From Trichoplax sp. H2 (Eukaryota; Placozoa; Uniplacotomia; Trichoplacea), in the NCBI GenBank assembly GCA_003344405.1, contig NOWV01000056.1:310001-374000 (forward strand): a stretch of 64,000 nt of DNA, in the 5' to 3' direction. The translations under genes were made by a program, and so were the position numbers. The notes beneath the pieces were generated by a model. That model was not told the DNA's origin. It searched no databases and saw nothing but the letters and a program-made list of their open reading frames with translations. Shown here one piece after another: positions 50,192 through 63,235 of this stretch (within the stretch, counting starts at the first letter, position 1; each line of letters begins with the position of its first letter).

Positions 50192-51256
50192 ATGAAGTAT
50201 AAGCAGATATTATCAATATACCTCATAATATTGGTCTGGTTATCGTCACCATATTATCAGATAAATGCAATGACGAACTGTGCAGTGATAAAGTGGACTT
50301 TTGCAATGAGTGGTATCCTTTTTGGTGGATTAAATATTTGTATTAAGATGGTGCTAGATTCAACAGTGTGCTTGTCGCATGAATGTTGTACGGATCGTGC
50401 TCGATATCACTATTTAACAAATACCATGATAGAATCTCTACGGCGTGACATTTTTGGTCAAGAATTAGCCGTACAAACTATGGGTAACATCTTCAAACGC
50501 TATCAGATGAGTCAGAATAGCTTCAAAAATAATAAAATCTTTCTATTTCACGGCGATATTGGTACTGGTAAAAGTTACGCTGCATCGCTTTTAGCCCATC
50601 ATTTATTTCCACAAGGTATTCATAGTAGACTGGTTATGAATTTCGATCTAGTAAACATACTAGACGATAAAAATAACGACATATTTCAAGCCAATCAATG
50701 GTTAACAAATCAAATTCTGAAATTGAGTCGGCTCTGCTACGCTGGTGTAATTATTCTTGAACGATGGGATGAAGTTAATCTTTGTCAGTTTAATGTAATC
50801 GATTCAATTGTTGGAAATCGAATAGGCGATCCCAATCAAATGAAATTTCGGCGTATGACATTTATATTTATTTCTACCATGGGCAGTGCAGAAATCAACA
50901 ACGCTACCATTGCTGCCTATAGCAACAATCTACTTCGGGGCGATTTTCAAGATCGACAAATTTATCATCAAATTGCTGCATTGATAACAGATAAAGTTCC
51001 ACAATTTGCTAGTATTGATAGCTTAATTAACATTATTGTGCCTTTTCTACCCTTGCAAAGAATTCATATCAAGCAGTGCGCATTACATGCAATATCAACA
51101 ACTACTGAAGTACTCGTAAATCAAGATAGGAAAGCTCAACTAGCTGAACATATTGCTAATTCTGTATCATATCATACTATAAGCAAATTCCAGTTTGCAA
51201 AATGGGGATGTAAAAGAGTTTATGATATCTTGAATGCTGCATTATTGGTAGAGTAG
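50192..51256 (+). CDS. Torsin-like AAA+ ATPase with degenerate Walker B
   Basis: Member of the torsin family, AAA+ proteins of the ER and nuclear-envelope lumen. The ATG at 50192 is chosen because it begins directly with a signal-peptide-like segment (MKYKQILSIYLIILVWLSS); the open frame runs further 5' without an ATG. It is an intronless frame of 354 residues, close to family length. Seen: SHECC upstream of the AAA+ domain (torsin CxECC-like), IFGQELA, Walker A GDIGTGKS (121-128), FVPFLPL-like IVPFLPLQRIHIK, and the torsin sensor-2 GCK (339-341, WGCKRVYDIL). The Walker B position, where torsins have hydrophobic-DE, reads VIILERWDE (E190, R191). The sensor-1 position, usually SN, reads ISTMG (T229). 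Nucleotide binding may persist, but hydrolysis looks doubtful. Lack of introns in an intron-rich neighbourhood could mean retroposition. Confidence 0.88.
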   Translation: MKYKQILSIYLIILVWLSSPYYQINAMTNCAVIKWTFAMSGILFGGLNICIKMVLDSTVCLSHECCTDRARYHYLTNTMIESLRRDIFGQELAVQTMGNIFKRYQMSQNSFKNNKIFLFHGDIGTGKSYAASLLAHHLFPQGIHSRLVMNFDLVNILDDKNNDIFQANQWLTNQILKLSRLCYAGVIILERWDEVNLCQFNVIDSIVGNRIGDPNQMKFRRMTFIFISTMGSAEINNATIAAYSNNLLRGDFQDRQIYHQIAALITDKVPQFASIDSLINIIVPFLPLQRIHIKQCALHAISTTTEVLVNQDRKAQLAEHIANSVSYHTISKFQFAKWGCKRVYDILNAALLVE

Positions 51257-53816
51257 TGAGGGAGATATCGCTAGCCATTTCCTTTTGTAATTGCTTGTAA
51301 TGATAGAATTGATAAAATGTCTTTAAAACTTCCAATCCTGACTGAATTATTTATATTGAATGCATATATATGTATAGTATATTGTATTGTCAAAACTACA
51401 ACAAGGCTTATTCCAGCAAAGGATACTTTGCTAAGGAACGTTGATAGTCTGCATATGATAAATGTGGTGTACTGTACATAAATTTTGGAGCCGTTACTGA
51501 CGTTAGTGATTTCAAACTTGATGGAATGGCACTTTCCGTATGAAATGGTTGCATTCTTTTTGAAATAGAATGGAGAAATTATACTAAATCCCGTTCAATT
51601 GCCTTCATCGTTACTAGACTGTAACAATGCAAGAATACCTGTCTTCAAAGATGGCCGAGTCTAGCCAACACACAGTCTATAACTTATGTATATTTGAATA
51701 TACTTTACTGTACATCAATTCGTCAATGTCCTTGTCCTCTAACAGGATATACTCGTAAAATAATAAAATATAATAAGAATAGATAAATTCAATTAGATGT
51801 AGTATCTCGTATGTACCTATACTCGTATAATATATATATGTTACGTAACCTATATATATATAACTTGACTAAAATCGCGTAAGATAAAACCCGGTAAACT
51901 AAAGTGATACCGGGGAATTATGATATGAACTAGTCGATCTGTCGCTCGCTATAGAATTCATGTACTTTTTACTTTAAATAAATTATATTACTACCATTTC
52001 ATACTGAGCATATTATATGCATATGACATTCTACTGTATGTACACTAATGTACGCGTGTTATTATTTATGGAGTATTCTGATCAGTAGAACTTGTAGCTG
52101 ATAAACACTGGGTAGCTGCGTCTTCTACTTTTATGAAAATAACTCGTGGAGACCCGATCGCGTCTCTACGAGTTGTACGCTATTACAATTATTGAATACT
52201 ATGATATTTTTAGAACTTGCACAGTAGAGTTGGGCAATTCGGAATGTTTATTCCTTGAATATCATTTCCGTAGTCTTATTGGTTATTGCAGCTGACTTGA
52301 TTAAATAAAAAAACCCTTCATTCTATGACCTCTACCTAGAAGATTTGCTGTATCAATTCCTCTCTACTGTAAGCTATTTTACTCTAGTTCAGATAGAATT
52401 TTACACATGTTGAAATGTATTATTCATAAGAATACTATGGCATAATCAATGCCTTTGGTGTGCCTAAATACGAGATTTTTATAGCCAATTATTTACTTAA
52501 TTAACTAGTACACCAATTCATAACCAAATGCGTAAACCATTCCAGCGGTTGTAGTGCAGCCTGCAAATTAGCTTCTACAGTATATCATGCACCGCATGAG
52601 AATCGAGTGTCCGCATTGATTCCAGTTTGCATCTATCGTTGGCTGCTTGGTTTGGCTTCGACGAGTGGCCCAGCACATTTAAGGAAGCAAATAGAGTAAA
52701 AAGACAAGGCTTTTTTTACCTCGATGGCAGACCATCAATTTTGTTTCTTGTTTTGCCATCTAAGATTAAAATAATAATATAGTATTGCCGATGTAACGGT
52801 ACGGACTACGGACTGACATTGAACTGGGAGTCACCATACGACTATGGGCGCCCGTATACGCATGCGTACAACGAACTCTAAAATGATTGGTCGAGCGGCA
52901 AATTTAAATCTGGACAGTCCTTATAGTGCCGATTGCGATCTTGAGGTCTTTAGAGGTCTTTCACCTGAATGATTGGTACTGATTGGGTCTAATTTGCTAT
53001 CGATCGAGTGGTTGTAGAGTGTTGACAACTGAAGGCGTAGCATCGCAGAAAAGTGGAAGGATTCTACTTGGCTCTAGACTACTTGCTACTTATATGAAGT
53101 TACCTGTTGGAAAATAGAAGAAATCAAAGGGAAATATAACTGGAAAATTATATCTCCAAGAAGAATAGCTTGTAAAGGATTTAGGATTCGATTCATCTGT
53201 TTACGGTAAGCTAGAATACTTGGTGCTTGACTAATTGCTACGTGGATGAAGTTGCCTGTTGGAAAACAGAAGAAATTAAAGGGAAATACAACTGGAAAAT
53301 TATATCTCCAAGAAGAATAGCTTGTATAGGGATTCGATTCATCTGCTCACGGTAAGCTAGAATTGCTCTAGGTCAAGCCAAGTACACAGCGTACGAATAT
53401 TGTACTCGTATGACTTATTTCAAGACTAGTCACGGATAGAGAATTAGTAGTGTACGTAATCGTATTTCTTACTATCTAGAACAGTAGTCTTGATGCACAT
53501 AAGAGTTCAATATTGTTAGTGTACAGGTAGCTTACAATATCAAAATCACCATGTTTGTTGATGTAATCATACTATAAAATCTTTTGCATACTGCATTGCC
53601 ATTAATAGAGATTGTCTGAATTAGAGATAGATAGAGTTTAGCGGCCTAGTGTTATGATCAATTAAATCGTTATTATGAAATCAACAAATAAATTTCCAGG
53701 AATGTTAATGCCGGAGAATTTGAAGCAATTCAATGCTACATTAATAATACAAAATTGAAAAACCTTATAGCACATTAATTAAAAATAAGTATTGGTATTT
53801 TTGTGTAGGAAGACAT
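51257..53816. other. Intergenic spacer between torsin-like and rhotekin-like genes
   Basis: AT-rich, with a tandem duplication near 53.1-53.4 kb. Contains the torsin 3' UTR and the rhotekin promoter and probable 5' UTR exon (an acceptor-like TTGTGTAG lies 8 bp before the rhotekin ATG). A short hairpin with arms CTCGTGGAGAC / GTCTCTACGAG lies at about 52142-52172. No gene recognised. Confidence 0.5.
53096..53365. repeat. Two-copy tandem repeat, about 152-bp unit
   Basis: GAAGTTACCTGTTGGAAAAT at 53096 recurs as GAAGTTGCCTGTTGGAAAAC at 53248. The blocks TGGAAAATTATATCTCCAAG, AAGAATAGCTTGTA and GATTCGATTCATCTG are shared. High identity suggests a recent event. Confidence 0.9.
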
Positions 53817-56800
53817 ATGGAATCAACTGCAAATCGTTATTCACAACAGCGACGCTATGTAGATAGCGATCGAGATATGATTTCAGCAGCTATTAAGAAC
53901 AAAGCTAAAATGCAAGAAGGCAGGACACAATCAAATTATTTAGTACGTTCTAGGATATGAATACCAGACTTTATGTTATACACTTAATGTGAACACTTTA
54001 GTACATTAACTAGCATGCAGCAGCAAAATAGGTCGAGTATTTTCTCTTAAAAAATTTATAATCATGACATTGTAAGTTCATAAAATAGCTCTAGTGAATA
54101 TTATAATACTGTTAAGGCATCATTTGTAATTCTTGCTGAATTGGTTGTACACAATCATATTTTGTTTATGCTACTTTTTGCCCTGTAAAACTACTATATT
54201 AGGCATCTTATTCATGCATTCATTATAAAATGCACGCATCTATAGGAAGACAAAAGTCTACAATCTAACATCGATCATGAAATTACTATGAGGGATGGTA
54301 TCAATAAGTTTCTTGCTGCAACCCAGTTAAATACTAAGCAAGCATTAGGAGCTAGTAAAAACCTTATCACCTGCAACACACGAATTATGACGTGGATGTC
54401 AATGCTACAAAAGCAGCACGAAGTCTGCTGTCGACAAGAGTATAATAAGAAACCATCAAAACAAGATAACGAATGGTGCGTAAAGTATGCTGTATTGCCA
54501 TATACGTAGTAGACTAAACCGAATGCCTTTATTCATTCGTTTTAGCGTTACTGCACTGTAGTAAATAACATGAAATTATTATAAGCACGTGTTCATACTT
54601 TGTAATTGATTAGAAATATAATTATGGCTGCATCTTTTTATTCAATATTGAAATATCAGGGCCTTTGAACCATGCAAAAGTAAATTGAGCTTATCAGGTA
54701 ACAACTAACTACATTATGTTTTGCTGGCGTAAATAAATGAAATTATTCTATTTCATTATATTGTGACACTATTGGCGATTTGTCGCTTAAAGAAAATAAT
54801 GATTGCATTGAGATTAGCTGGGGGAATATATCTTAACTAACGCTGACTCATTATTCTTTAATTTTCAACTCGAAATCATTAATGCCTAGAAATTAAGATT
54901 CCTCTGCAATGGAAAAATGTAGATGTTACTACATTGAATAAAGAAAATATTGGTATGAGATGCTTCGAAGCATTAGTGATCGTTACTTCACCGCAAGGAC
55001 TAAAATTCACTTTGTTCCGTTACAGAAAATCACACTTATAGCTTATTTTGTGTATTAAAACTGGGCTCAGAAGTACTAGATACTGGTCTTATATATGATA
55101 TCGATAAAGCCTTGAAGATAGTCACCTTTGATGATGTCATTACTTTGTGAGTTAGCTGATTTGTTGTACAAATTGTTTCGTTGACATACATTGAGTATAC
55201 TGGGAAACTTACTGAAATAGAATCATAGCTTCCTTGATTAATAATATTAACTTCATATATAATTTATTGTGTACGCGAATATGTTAGTAACAGCGAAGTA
55301 GACAGCAAATTTATATTGGAAATTCAAGTTTACTGTGCGATTAGTTCAACCGATAGTCACCTTAAAGGCAATCAGCATAAGTCTAATCGACGAAAATTTG
55401 GCAAATCGGTAGTAGCACGGAAAATTGTTATTTGATTTTCCCTCTTAATTAAAATTCTTTATGCCAATATTGGATGGGAAATATAATAATAGCTATTTTT
55501 GTTAATGTTTTGAACAGGACAAGGATGACGCCAATTCCCAGCTGAGGTAGGCAACATTATGGTTTGGATTGTGTTATTCTAGCTTTGTCAAGGAATAGAA
55601 GTGATATAGCTAAAACTATACAATTTTTCTTGTTATGTAATAGTTCCAACAGCTACAAATATTACGTTATTGGTCATGCTTACCTAAATCAGTCGAATGC
55701 TTCTAAGGAACCTCAAACACATATTCTGTACGAAGGTGCACCATCTGGCCTATCAGCTTCTTCTACATCAGCTTCAGCTCCATTTGATTTACCCACAACT
55801 GGTGCATTCTCCTGTCGTTTGTACATTAAGCCAAATTGCTCTGGCGAAGAAATAATTAAAGATTATATTAACGTCCAGGTTAGAGTACAACTTATAAGGT
55901 AGTTTACATTCACTACTCTTTAAAATTAGAAATTTGGAAAGTGGATAATACCTTCCTAGTGTCATTTCTAAATTAATTTTTAGCAGGCTTATTTTATAAC
56001 ATGATATGTAGTGTACAACAATTGGTATCAATGAAATTCTTTTCTTGTAGTTAACAGTTGAAGGTATGCCTGCCTGGATTAGATTCTGGTGTTGTTTGCG
56101 TCAAATATACATTTATGGATGGATGTTTTCTGAAGATGAAGAAAAAAATCAGCCAACAAAAGTGGCATTTGAATTAACGAAAGTATGATTTTATGATACT
56201 GTAATTTGATAGACCATGTCCGCTTTACATTTTTATGCTGGAAGGGTGGATATTCACCAAAATGCTCATTTGACTTTCTATAGGATAGCAAAATAGAACG
56301 TGCACCTCGATTAAGAATGAGAAGGCTCAACTCCTTGTTACTATCGAATGTGTTATGGAATGGTAAATTAGAAGAAGTATTTTTATCTGCTGAATCAAAA
56401 GATGATCGAGATAGATGGATGGAAGCAATCAGTCAAGCAATTGCAAATATCAAAGCTTGGGGCGATCATTGTCGCAGTACGGAAAAAATTGTTCAGCCTA
56501 CTCATCAAAGTAAATTATTTAAGTCTATCAGGAGCTATGGTGATATTACATCCAGTGCAGAAAAGCAAGAAATTGATTCATGTGATAGTAATATAAAGCG
56601 TGACAGTGCAAATTCAGTCAATGATCCTGCTAAAAAGCTAGAAGCACCTCCAAGAAAAACTAGAGTACGCGTTCGTCAACATGTTAGCGTGGAAGTTATT
56701 CGTGATGATATGCCAGAAAGTGGCATTGAGCGTGCTGTTGGTCGCCCTCGAGAAGAATGCCGCGGTGATGTAAGGACATCAAATGTGAGAACTCGTCGGC

Positions 56801-57087
56801 CAATTACTACGAGAAACGATGGATCATATTCGGATAGTCAACACCGTAGAAGAATCATTTCTGAGAAAAAAGAATATAGGGAAGTCCATCTAGCTTCTCA
56901 TGGTTGCCATCAAAAGCGCTCATTCGATGAATGTTCGTCTCCCCGGAGAATAGTTGCATCTCCACGTTATGATGCTAAAGTCAATGCGGATGACAAACGA
57001 CCTAGATTAATTGTACCGAAAGGAACACCTAGAAAGTACCATGCCGTACCACCTAAAGCATCTTTAAGTGAACTGGAGAATATTTAG
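53817..57087 (+). CDS. RTKN: Rhotekin-like Rho effector (HR1, anillin-homology/C2-like and PH domains)
   Basis: Homologue of rhotekin/RTKN2, an effector of RhoA-GTP linked to septins and the cytoskeleton. Exons: 53817-53942, 54246-54479, 54898-54952, 55026-55146, 55288-55408, 55518-55546, 55593-55878, 56051-56182, 56284-57087, giving 635 residues. Seen: HR1 region with HEITMRDGINKFLAA..QALGASKNLITCNTRIM; IPLQWKN and LFCVLKLGSEVLDTGLI; KFILEIQVYCA; YYVIGHAYL and FSCRLYIKPN, matching the rhotekin HLLAHTTL / CCRL segments; then a PH domain from about 325 to 455 closing with the Trp-bearing DDRDRWMEAISQAI. The tail to 635 is basic, Arg- and Ser-rich and not recognised. The 54479 donor and the 54898 and 55593 acceptors are chosen because they keep frame; alternatives exist. 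An upstream noncoding exon is likely. RTKN and RTKN2 cannot be told apart here. Confidence 0.88.
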
Positions 57088-60000
57088 TTGGAATTATTGG
57101 CCTGGTGGCATCTCAAGCCACCTTTTTTTTCAATTTCGTCTTCAATTCGATATACATACTCATAAAAATGTCTTGATTTATACCAGATCCTAGTCTGTAC
57201 AATAGATCACACTTATATGACTTGCAGTTGTCTTGTCTCATTATTACTAATATCACAGATTATTTAATTGATTAATGTAGCTTTTCTATCGTAATTACCA
57301 TATATTTTTCATAAATTAAAGGGAGTAATGGAGTATAAGCGAAAAGTTTAATATGATGGGCTTGGTTTAGTGGTATATGGTTATCTGTTACATAAGTAAT
57401 CTGATCTGATTTGATAGCACTCATTTATATATGTTCATTTCGTTTTAGTTATTGCTACCTAACTGTTATTCTATATTACGATTAAATCCTGAGTTGTGGG
57501 TAACTTTGTATACTTCACACTTAATATACGATACTACTTCCAAGTACCAGATAATCACAACAATCAGTTCAATTGTAAAATTTATAATCTCTAATACGGT
57601 ATTACAAATTTGATCAGGTACTAGTGTATTAGTATAAATTCCTCATGTGTATGTATTGGTTGTAAACTATGATTATGAGAACATTGGCTAATCCTTGATG
57701 TCATAAAATACTCGTATATTATTTTATATAAAATTACGGCTAAAGTTGTAAGTACACTTTTTATCCTTCTAATATACTTGTATCATAATATCTAAGGCAT
57801 CTGTACCAATAAGATCATATTATTATAAATTAAAAATTTTTTGTCTTCATAATCTTGCGATTGAAAAATGTGTGATAATATGCGCATTTCTGGTACAGTG
57901 ATAGCCATGATAACAGGTGAGGCATTAAATGCGCGTATATTATGATTATTGTCATCTAAGAATTTAGACTTTATCACTCCCGAGACAATTAAAGAGAGTA
58001 ATATAGTAATAAATGACTAGTTGTAGTATTCAAAAACCTATAAAGATTTACGCGTAAAACATTCATCAACAAAGCTATTTCACGTAACAAAGGAGTTATT
58101 GCTGATGCTGCTGTTCCTTATTTTATGTACGATAGGGAAAGAAATTTTACAGTTGCAAAGAGTTTGCTAACTTAGAAATATAGTAAAGATCCATAGCATA
58201 ACTTTATTTAGTGGGAAGTGTTGAACATAGTGATTTTATTGGCTATCTTAATTTCTTTTGCAGCAGTAGCTTTTAACTTCGAGCAAGCAAAATACGAGCT
58301 TTATTAAAGTAGCTATGATAGTCCGCCATGTTATGTTGAACATTAAAAATCAATAGAGAGTAGACTTTTGGATACTAGAAAGATAATTAGTATAATATGA
58401 AAAGCCATTAAATAAGTAAATGAAAAATTTTAGCCCATTTTCAACAACGCCTGCAGTAAAATGTACATATTAAATTTATGTCCTTTTAAGAGAAAAAAAT
58501 AATATATATCACTAATAAACTATTGGAAAGACCAATATAGAAATTCTAGTGTTTAAGCATATGAACATATTATCTAATCTTATGTGGGTCTTATTATGAT
58601 TAAGCAAAGCTTTATCTTGAGCTACTGCAGTTATGTATGCATATGAGAATAAAGATTTCCGATGTAGCATAAAGGATTTAAGTGAGTTACACTCTTGTAA
58701 CAAATGTAATCTAAGTTACTTAAACCAGGCCTAACCAGTTTATAAATACACCTAGATTCAGCCAATTAAAGAATAACATAGGGTTTAATAACATGTTATT
58801 AGCATCATTATTGTATGCAAGCTTTTTAGAATACATAAAGCTTAATTATTCAAGACTTGCTATACACAGTTACCGGTGGGATCACAATGGTGATGACGTC
58901 TTTCCTAACGTCAGCGTTAATTATCACCATAAATTGTTTAGTCCATCTAATAAACAATAAGCCGAAATCAAATAATATTTAAAGCAATAATAAGATGATT
59001 CAATGCTACCGTTAATTATTGTATTATGATAATTGCCATTATAATTAATTGAGAGCGGTATTATTCTTTCATCTATAAAGATGCAATTACTATGACATCA
59101 TGAATAGTTAATCTTAACGCTTGCTTGTGTTCTCTTTAGTAGTTCATTTACAGTGCATCTTTGTTGATAATGCATCAACTATCGATGGGCATGAGACAAA
59201 AGCAGCTATTATACAGTATATCCTGCTTCGACATATTGAGCGTCATTGATTGAAAGATAGATTAAGATAGGACAAGGAAGATTATAAATTATTGCTAGAA
59301 CTTAGATTGAAATATTGTAATGTTAGTGGATGAATCCGTTGATAAATACAGGTCATTAACGTATTTTAATAGTAATTAATAAGCTATTGATGACATTATT
59401 TGTCATCGATGTGGTATGAATGAATCATCTATGAAGATAATTGTTGTTAAGTTAAAATGTAGTAAGGGTCGAATATATGTATAATTGATTGATAATGAAA
59501 TGAAATATTTTTGATTAAAGTTTAGTAATATTATTATTAAATCCGTTATTAAATTAGAGTAAAAAAAAACTATTAGCTTCTATACTTGAAGTTAATGTCT
59601 GTTTGATCGTTTTAGTTTAATGATTAATAAAAATTAGCTACTACATCTATAATGAAGTTCTCGATTCTCTTTATCCTATCATAAGCATGGATTTTCTTGC
59701 TACTGCCCCATTATAGAAAGCTTACATATTGTATTCCATGTTCCTACATGGAGTAAAAATGAGCTCTTCGATTTATTTTAATCTTGAAAGACATTCTTTG
59801 GGAAGATATTACAGCAGTTATGTCTATTTGGTAATGTTACCAAATGTACTAAAACACCACTCTCAAAAGCCGATCATTTTCAGAAGGCAATCATGATATG
59901 TACAATGGCTATTAAAGTATTATGTTCATATACAACGATGTCTTAATTAATGAGTAGCTGGTCATTGCATTTATATAATCGGCATAGTAAAACTCTAGGT

Positions 60001-60690
60001 ACTCAGTTTTACAATATTTTAAGTGATTTTAGCAATCATCCCCGAAGGCAAATTCAATCAGGTTAACTTCATGCTCAAAGAATGGGGAACAATCGGTTGT
60101 ATGTACATTGTAATGTCAGCCATATCGGTACTGCTCTATGCAACATTATCCGCGCTACAGCATTAATTTATTTTATTTAAACGGCTATCGTTATTGCTGA
60201 TTAGAGCTGTATTGAGAGGTTTTGGCGTGCAAGGCAAGTGGAATACTATCCATTGTAATACACATCAGGAATTTTGATATCTACGATCTACACGTATCGG
60301 TTCATCACGTAAGTGTTAAGAGTTAAGAAAAGAAGGAGGAGTTCAATTTCTGACTAGGGGGTCAATACTCAATAGGAAGAGGAATCCTGGAGGCGAAATC
60401 ACGACTTGAATCAATCAAAACTAATTTTCTTTGGCTGTATTGATGTACGAGTTTCCGGTGTACAGTTTGTTCAATCAGAATGTGATTGATGCTATAGTTG
60501 AGACGACGGGCCACTTTTGCTTCGCTAAGAACATCTAGCTATCTATCGGCCTATCCGACAATCATCTAAAATTGAATGCACAGTCAATTAATTCAATTCA
60601 ATGATTGATTAATTAAGAAGAAGGCACCGAAAGCAGTACAGCACGATTATACTCGTAACGAAATCAATTTCATTCATGAAAACAATTTTG
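57088..60690. other. AT-rich intergenic region, no gene recognised
   Basis: Contains the rhotekin 3' UTR (ATTAAA-like strings near 57310) and then AT-rich DNA with only short chance frames. No RNA gene, tandem array or transposon frame was identified. Confidence 0.5.
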
Positions 60691-60699
60691 AATTGATTT

Positions 60700-60975
60700 T
60701 CCATGGTGATACAGTACTGTACTGAACGACGACTGCAGCAGCAGCTGCTGTAACGCAGTGCTACAGTATCCAGTACAATCCGATTGTTGACACAATACTA
60801 TGTACTGTATGATACAGTACTGTACGCAGTACAGTGTACAGTGCACAGTACTGCAATGGAGAGATACTGTACAGTGTACTGTACACACTACGCACAGCAA
60901 CAGCGCGTACCCGTTGTACAGTCCATGATACTCCATCACACAACAGTGCCAGGACACTACTGTATACACTATACT
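60700..60975. repeat. TACTGTAC-type palindromic repeat cluster
   Basis: Dense alternating ACAGTACTGTACTG, GTACAGTGTACAGTGCACAG and TACTGTACAGTGTACTGTAC strings that pair with each other in inverted orientation, plus a GCAGCAGCAGCTGCTG palindrome at about 60733-60750. Short frames on both strands here are artefacts of the repeat. Confidence 0.75.
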
Positions 60976-62880
60976 GTCTATATGAATGGAAAACATTGAT
61001 TTGCTAGGCACAATCATTGACAAGCCTTGCCACGGGACTAACCCGCTCAGATCAGAGTTGATGACTTGAAGAAATGACAGTTTCTCCTTCTTGTCTATTT
61101 AATTTGAAATTATTACAATCTATCCTTACATCGTATTGTCTTGCATAAGCTAGTCTGACACTTTGTAGCAACTTTAAAGGACAGCTGAAGGGTGAATTTC
61201 CGTATTTGAAAGACTCTATCCTCCTCTTCATCACGCACTGTAAGTCGATAATATATTGGTATACATAAGTAAGTGTTCAATTTATTGTTTTGCCATTGCA
61301 AATGGTCAATGACGCTGTAGCAAGCACGGTTACACTGTACTGTAGAGAATGACAATTTAAACTGGCATGCTTAGTCACTCGAACCAAGAAAGTTAATAAA
61401 CTGATATGATTAAATAAATGTTATGAGTGATGTTGTGGTAAGACACTCAAATGGGAAATGTGCTATAAATCCTATAATGTTAGAATGATTTCTTGGCTCA
61501 TTCTTTTGGAATTTGTTAGAACTATTTACCCGATGTGTTCGCTTCATATAATCCTGTTGTTTCCGATATAAATTAGTTGCCATTTGTGCAATATTGGTAG
61601 GCGTCGAACGTACTGTAGTATCACTGTGACATGTCTATTGGGCACAGTCAATACTGGTTTGTCATAGAATATTTCAGTACTTGCAAATGAAGGTTAAAGT
61701 CTGACAACGCCAGTCTTTTCATTCTAGTTTCAATGTTTTACCGCTAGTGTTGGTGGTAAAATACTCTTAATCTACAACAAATACTGTCAATGCGAATAGT
61801 CCACTTGTATTGTAATGTTACCATGACCAACGGCTCCAACATAGTGTATAGTGTTCTATTCATTTTTCTTAGACATACTTTGTATTGTATGATATATATT
61901 ACCCTAGTAGAGCTTGTACCAAGACTGACTCGGCATGCTATGTGGATTGGAAGATATTTACAAGACATTTTCCCTGTGTAATACTGTGATAACGTGCTTA
62001 AGTTCATTAATTAATTAGCAGCATAACCGATATCTTAGCTACTGCGCTGACTTGATCTAAATGACTTTAGCGACTTAGCGCTTTGTCCAGATAGAGTAAT
62101 TACACTATAATGCGTCGATTATAGTAGAATATCCAATTAATGATCCATAGCGTTGAAAGCAATTTGAAGATATCAGTTTTGAAATCTTTTAGTCAAGCAT
62201 GATGCACTTTTTATCATGTTCTACTTTGGTAAATTGTTCAAAAGAGTGTTTAATGACAGGGGCAAGATATTTTCAGTGACTATTTCCAATTCAATCGATG
62301 TTGTTGTTTTTTGCCACTGGAAATACTTATCCAATGTTGGCGTCTCTACTTCCATTTTTATTGGTGTAGAGCTTAAACAACAGATAGTCAATCAATTTTT
62401 TTTGTGGGGGGGGGAACTCGTTACGGGCCACCGAGTGACAGTCAACCTTGATGCACAACGTTGATCAACGGCGATAAGGATTGGTATAAAGAAAGTCGAG
62501 AGCGTCGTACAAAATGCTGCCAGAATGAGAATTATCCATAAAGAACTGTATGATGTATGGAGGTTGAACGATACGTTGCTGGGCTACACCGCTTGCTGTC
62601 GTGATTATTAGGCCGGATAGAATGCCGGACACAAGCACGCAGTCCATTCTGGTAGTCCGTAGGCTTTCCATGCCCATTGCCCAGTCAGAATCATGATGAC
62701 GCTGAAACAAGGTGAAGTACCCGCTGCGTCAATCGATGTACTGAATTTGTCGCGGTAGTTCGTGTCTTGGGTCTGCTTCACCTTTTTGCTTGACGCTAGT
62801 CACTTTGATTGTACTCAGTGGACGTATGGACTGTACTATCCTGATACGTTCACTTGTAGCCATGTACCACGGATTACTCA

Positions 62881-63215
62881 AAATTTCCCAGTAGGTGATG
62901 CTTGCTGCGGTTCGACGGGAGTGACACACACACCAACTGCATTCCATTGCATGTCCTCGATCTGGAAGTGAAGGAATGGTAGAGTGATTTGTAGTTGTAG
63001 TGTTTGGGGGTTATAAATTTTCAAACTAGATACAAGTTTATATAGGATTAACTGCTTGTCCGACCATAGATTTTCATGGTTGAAGAATTGTGTTACGTCG
63101 TTATGGAAGTATTTGATATTGTCTTTGTATCTTTTCAAGTATAATTTCCCCATTGGTCCATGCTTGCTGCGGTTCGATCGTTCGACGTTAAGGACACACA
63201 CATACGAACTGAACG
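62881..63215. repeat. Pair of direct repeats, about 65 bp, 265 bp apart
   Basis: AATTTCCC followed by ATGCTTGCTGCGGTTCGA and a GACACACACA.A stretch occurs at about 62881-62935 and again at about 63143-63205. The two copies share the central 18 bases exactly and diverge at the sides. Confidence 0.7.
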
Positions 63216-63235
63216 CAATCCTTTATTGTGATCGT

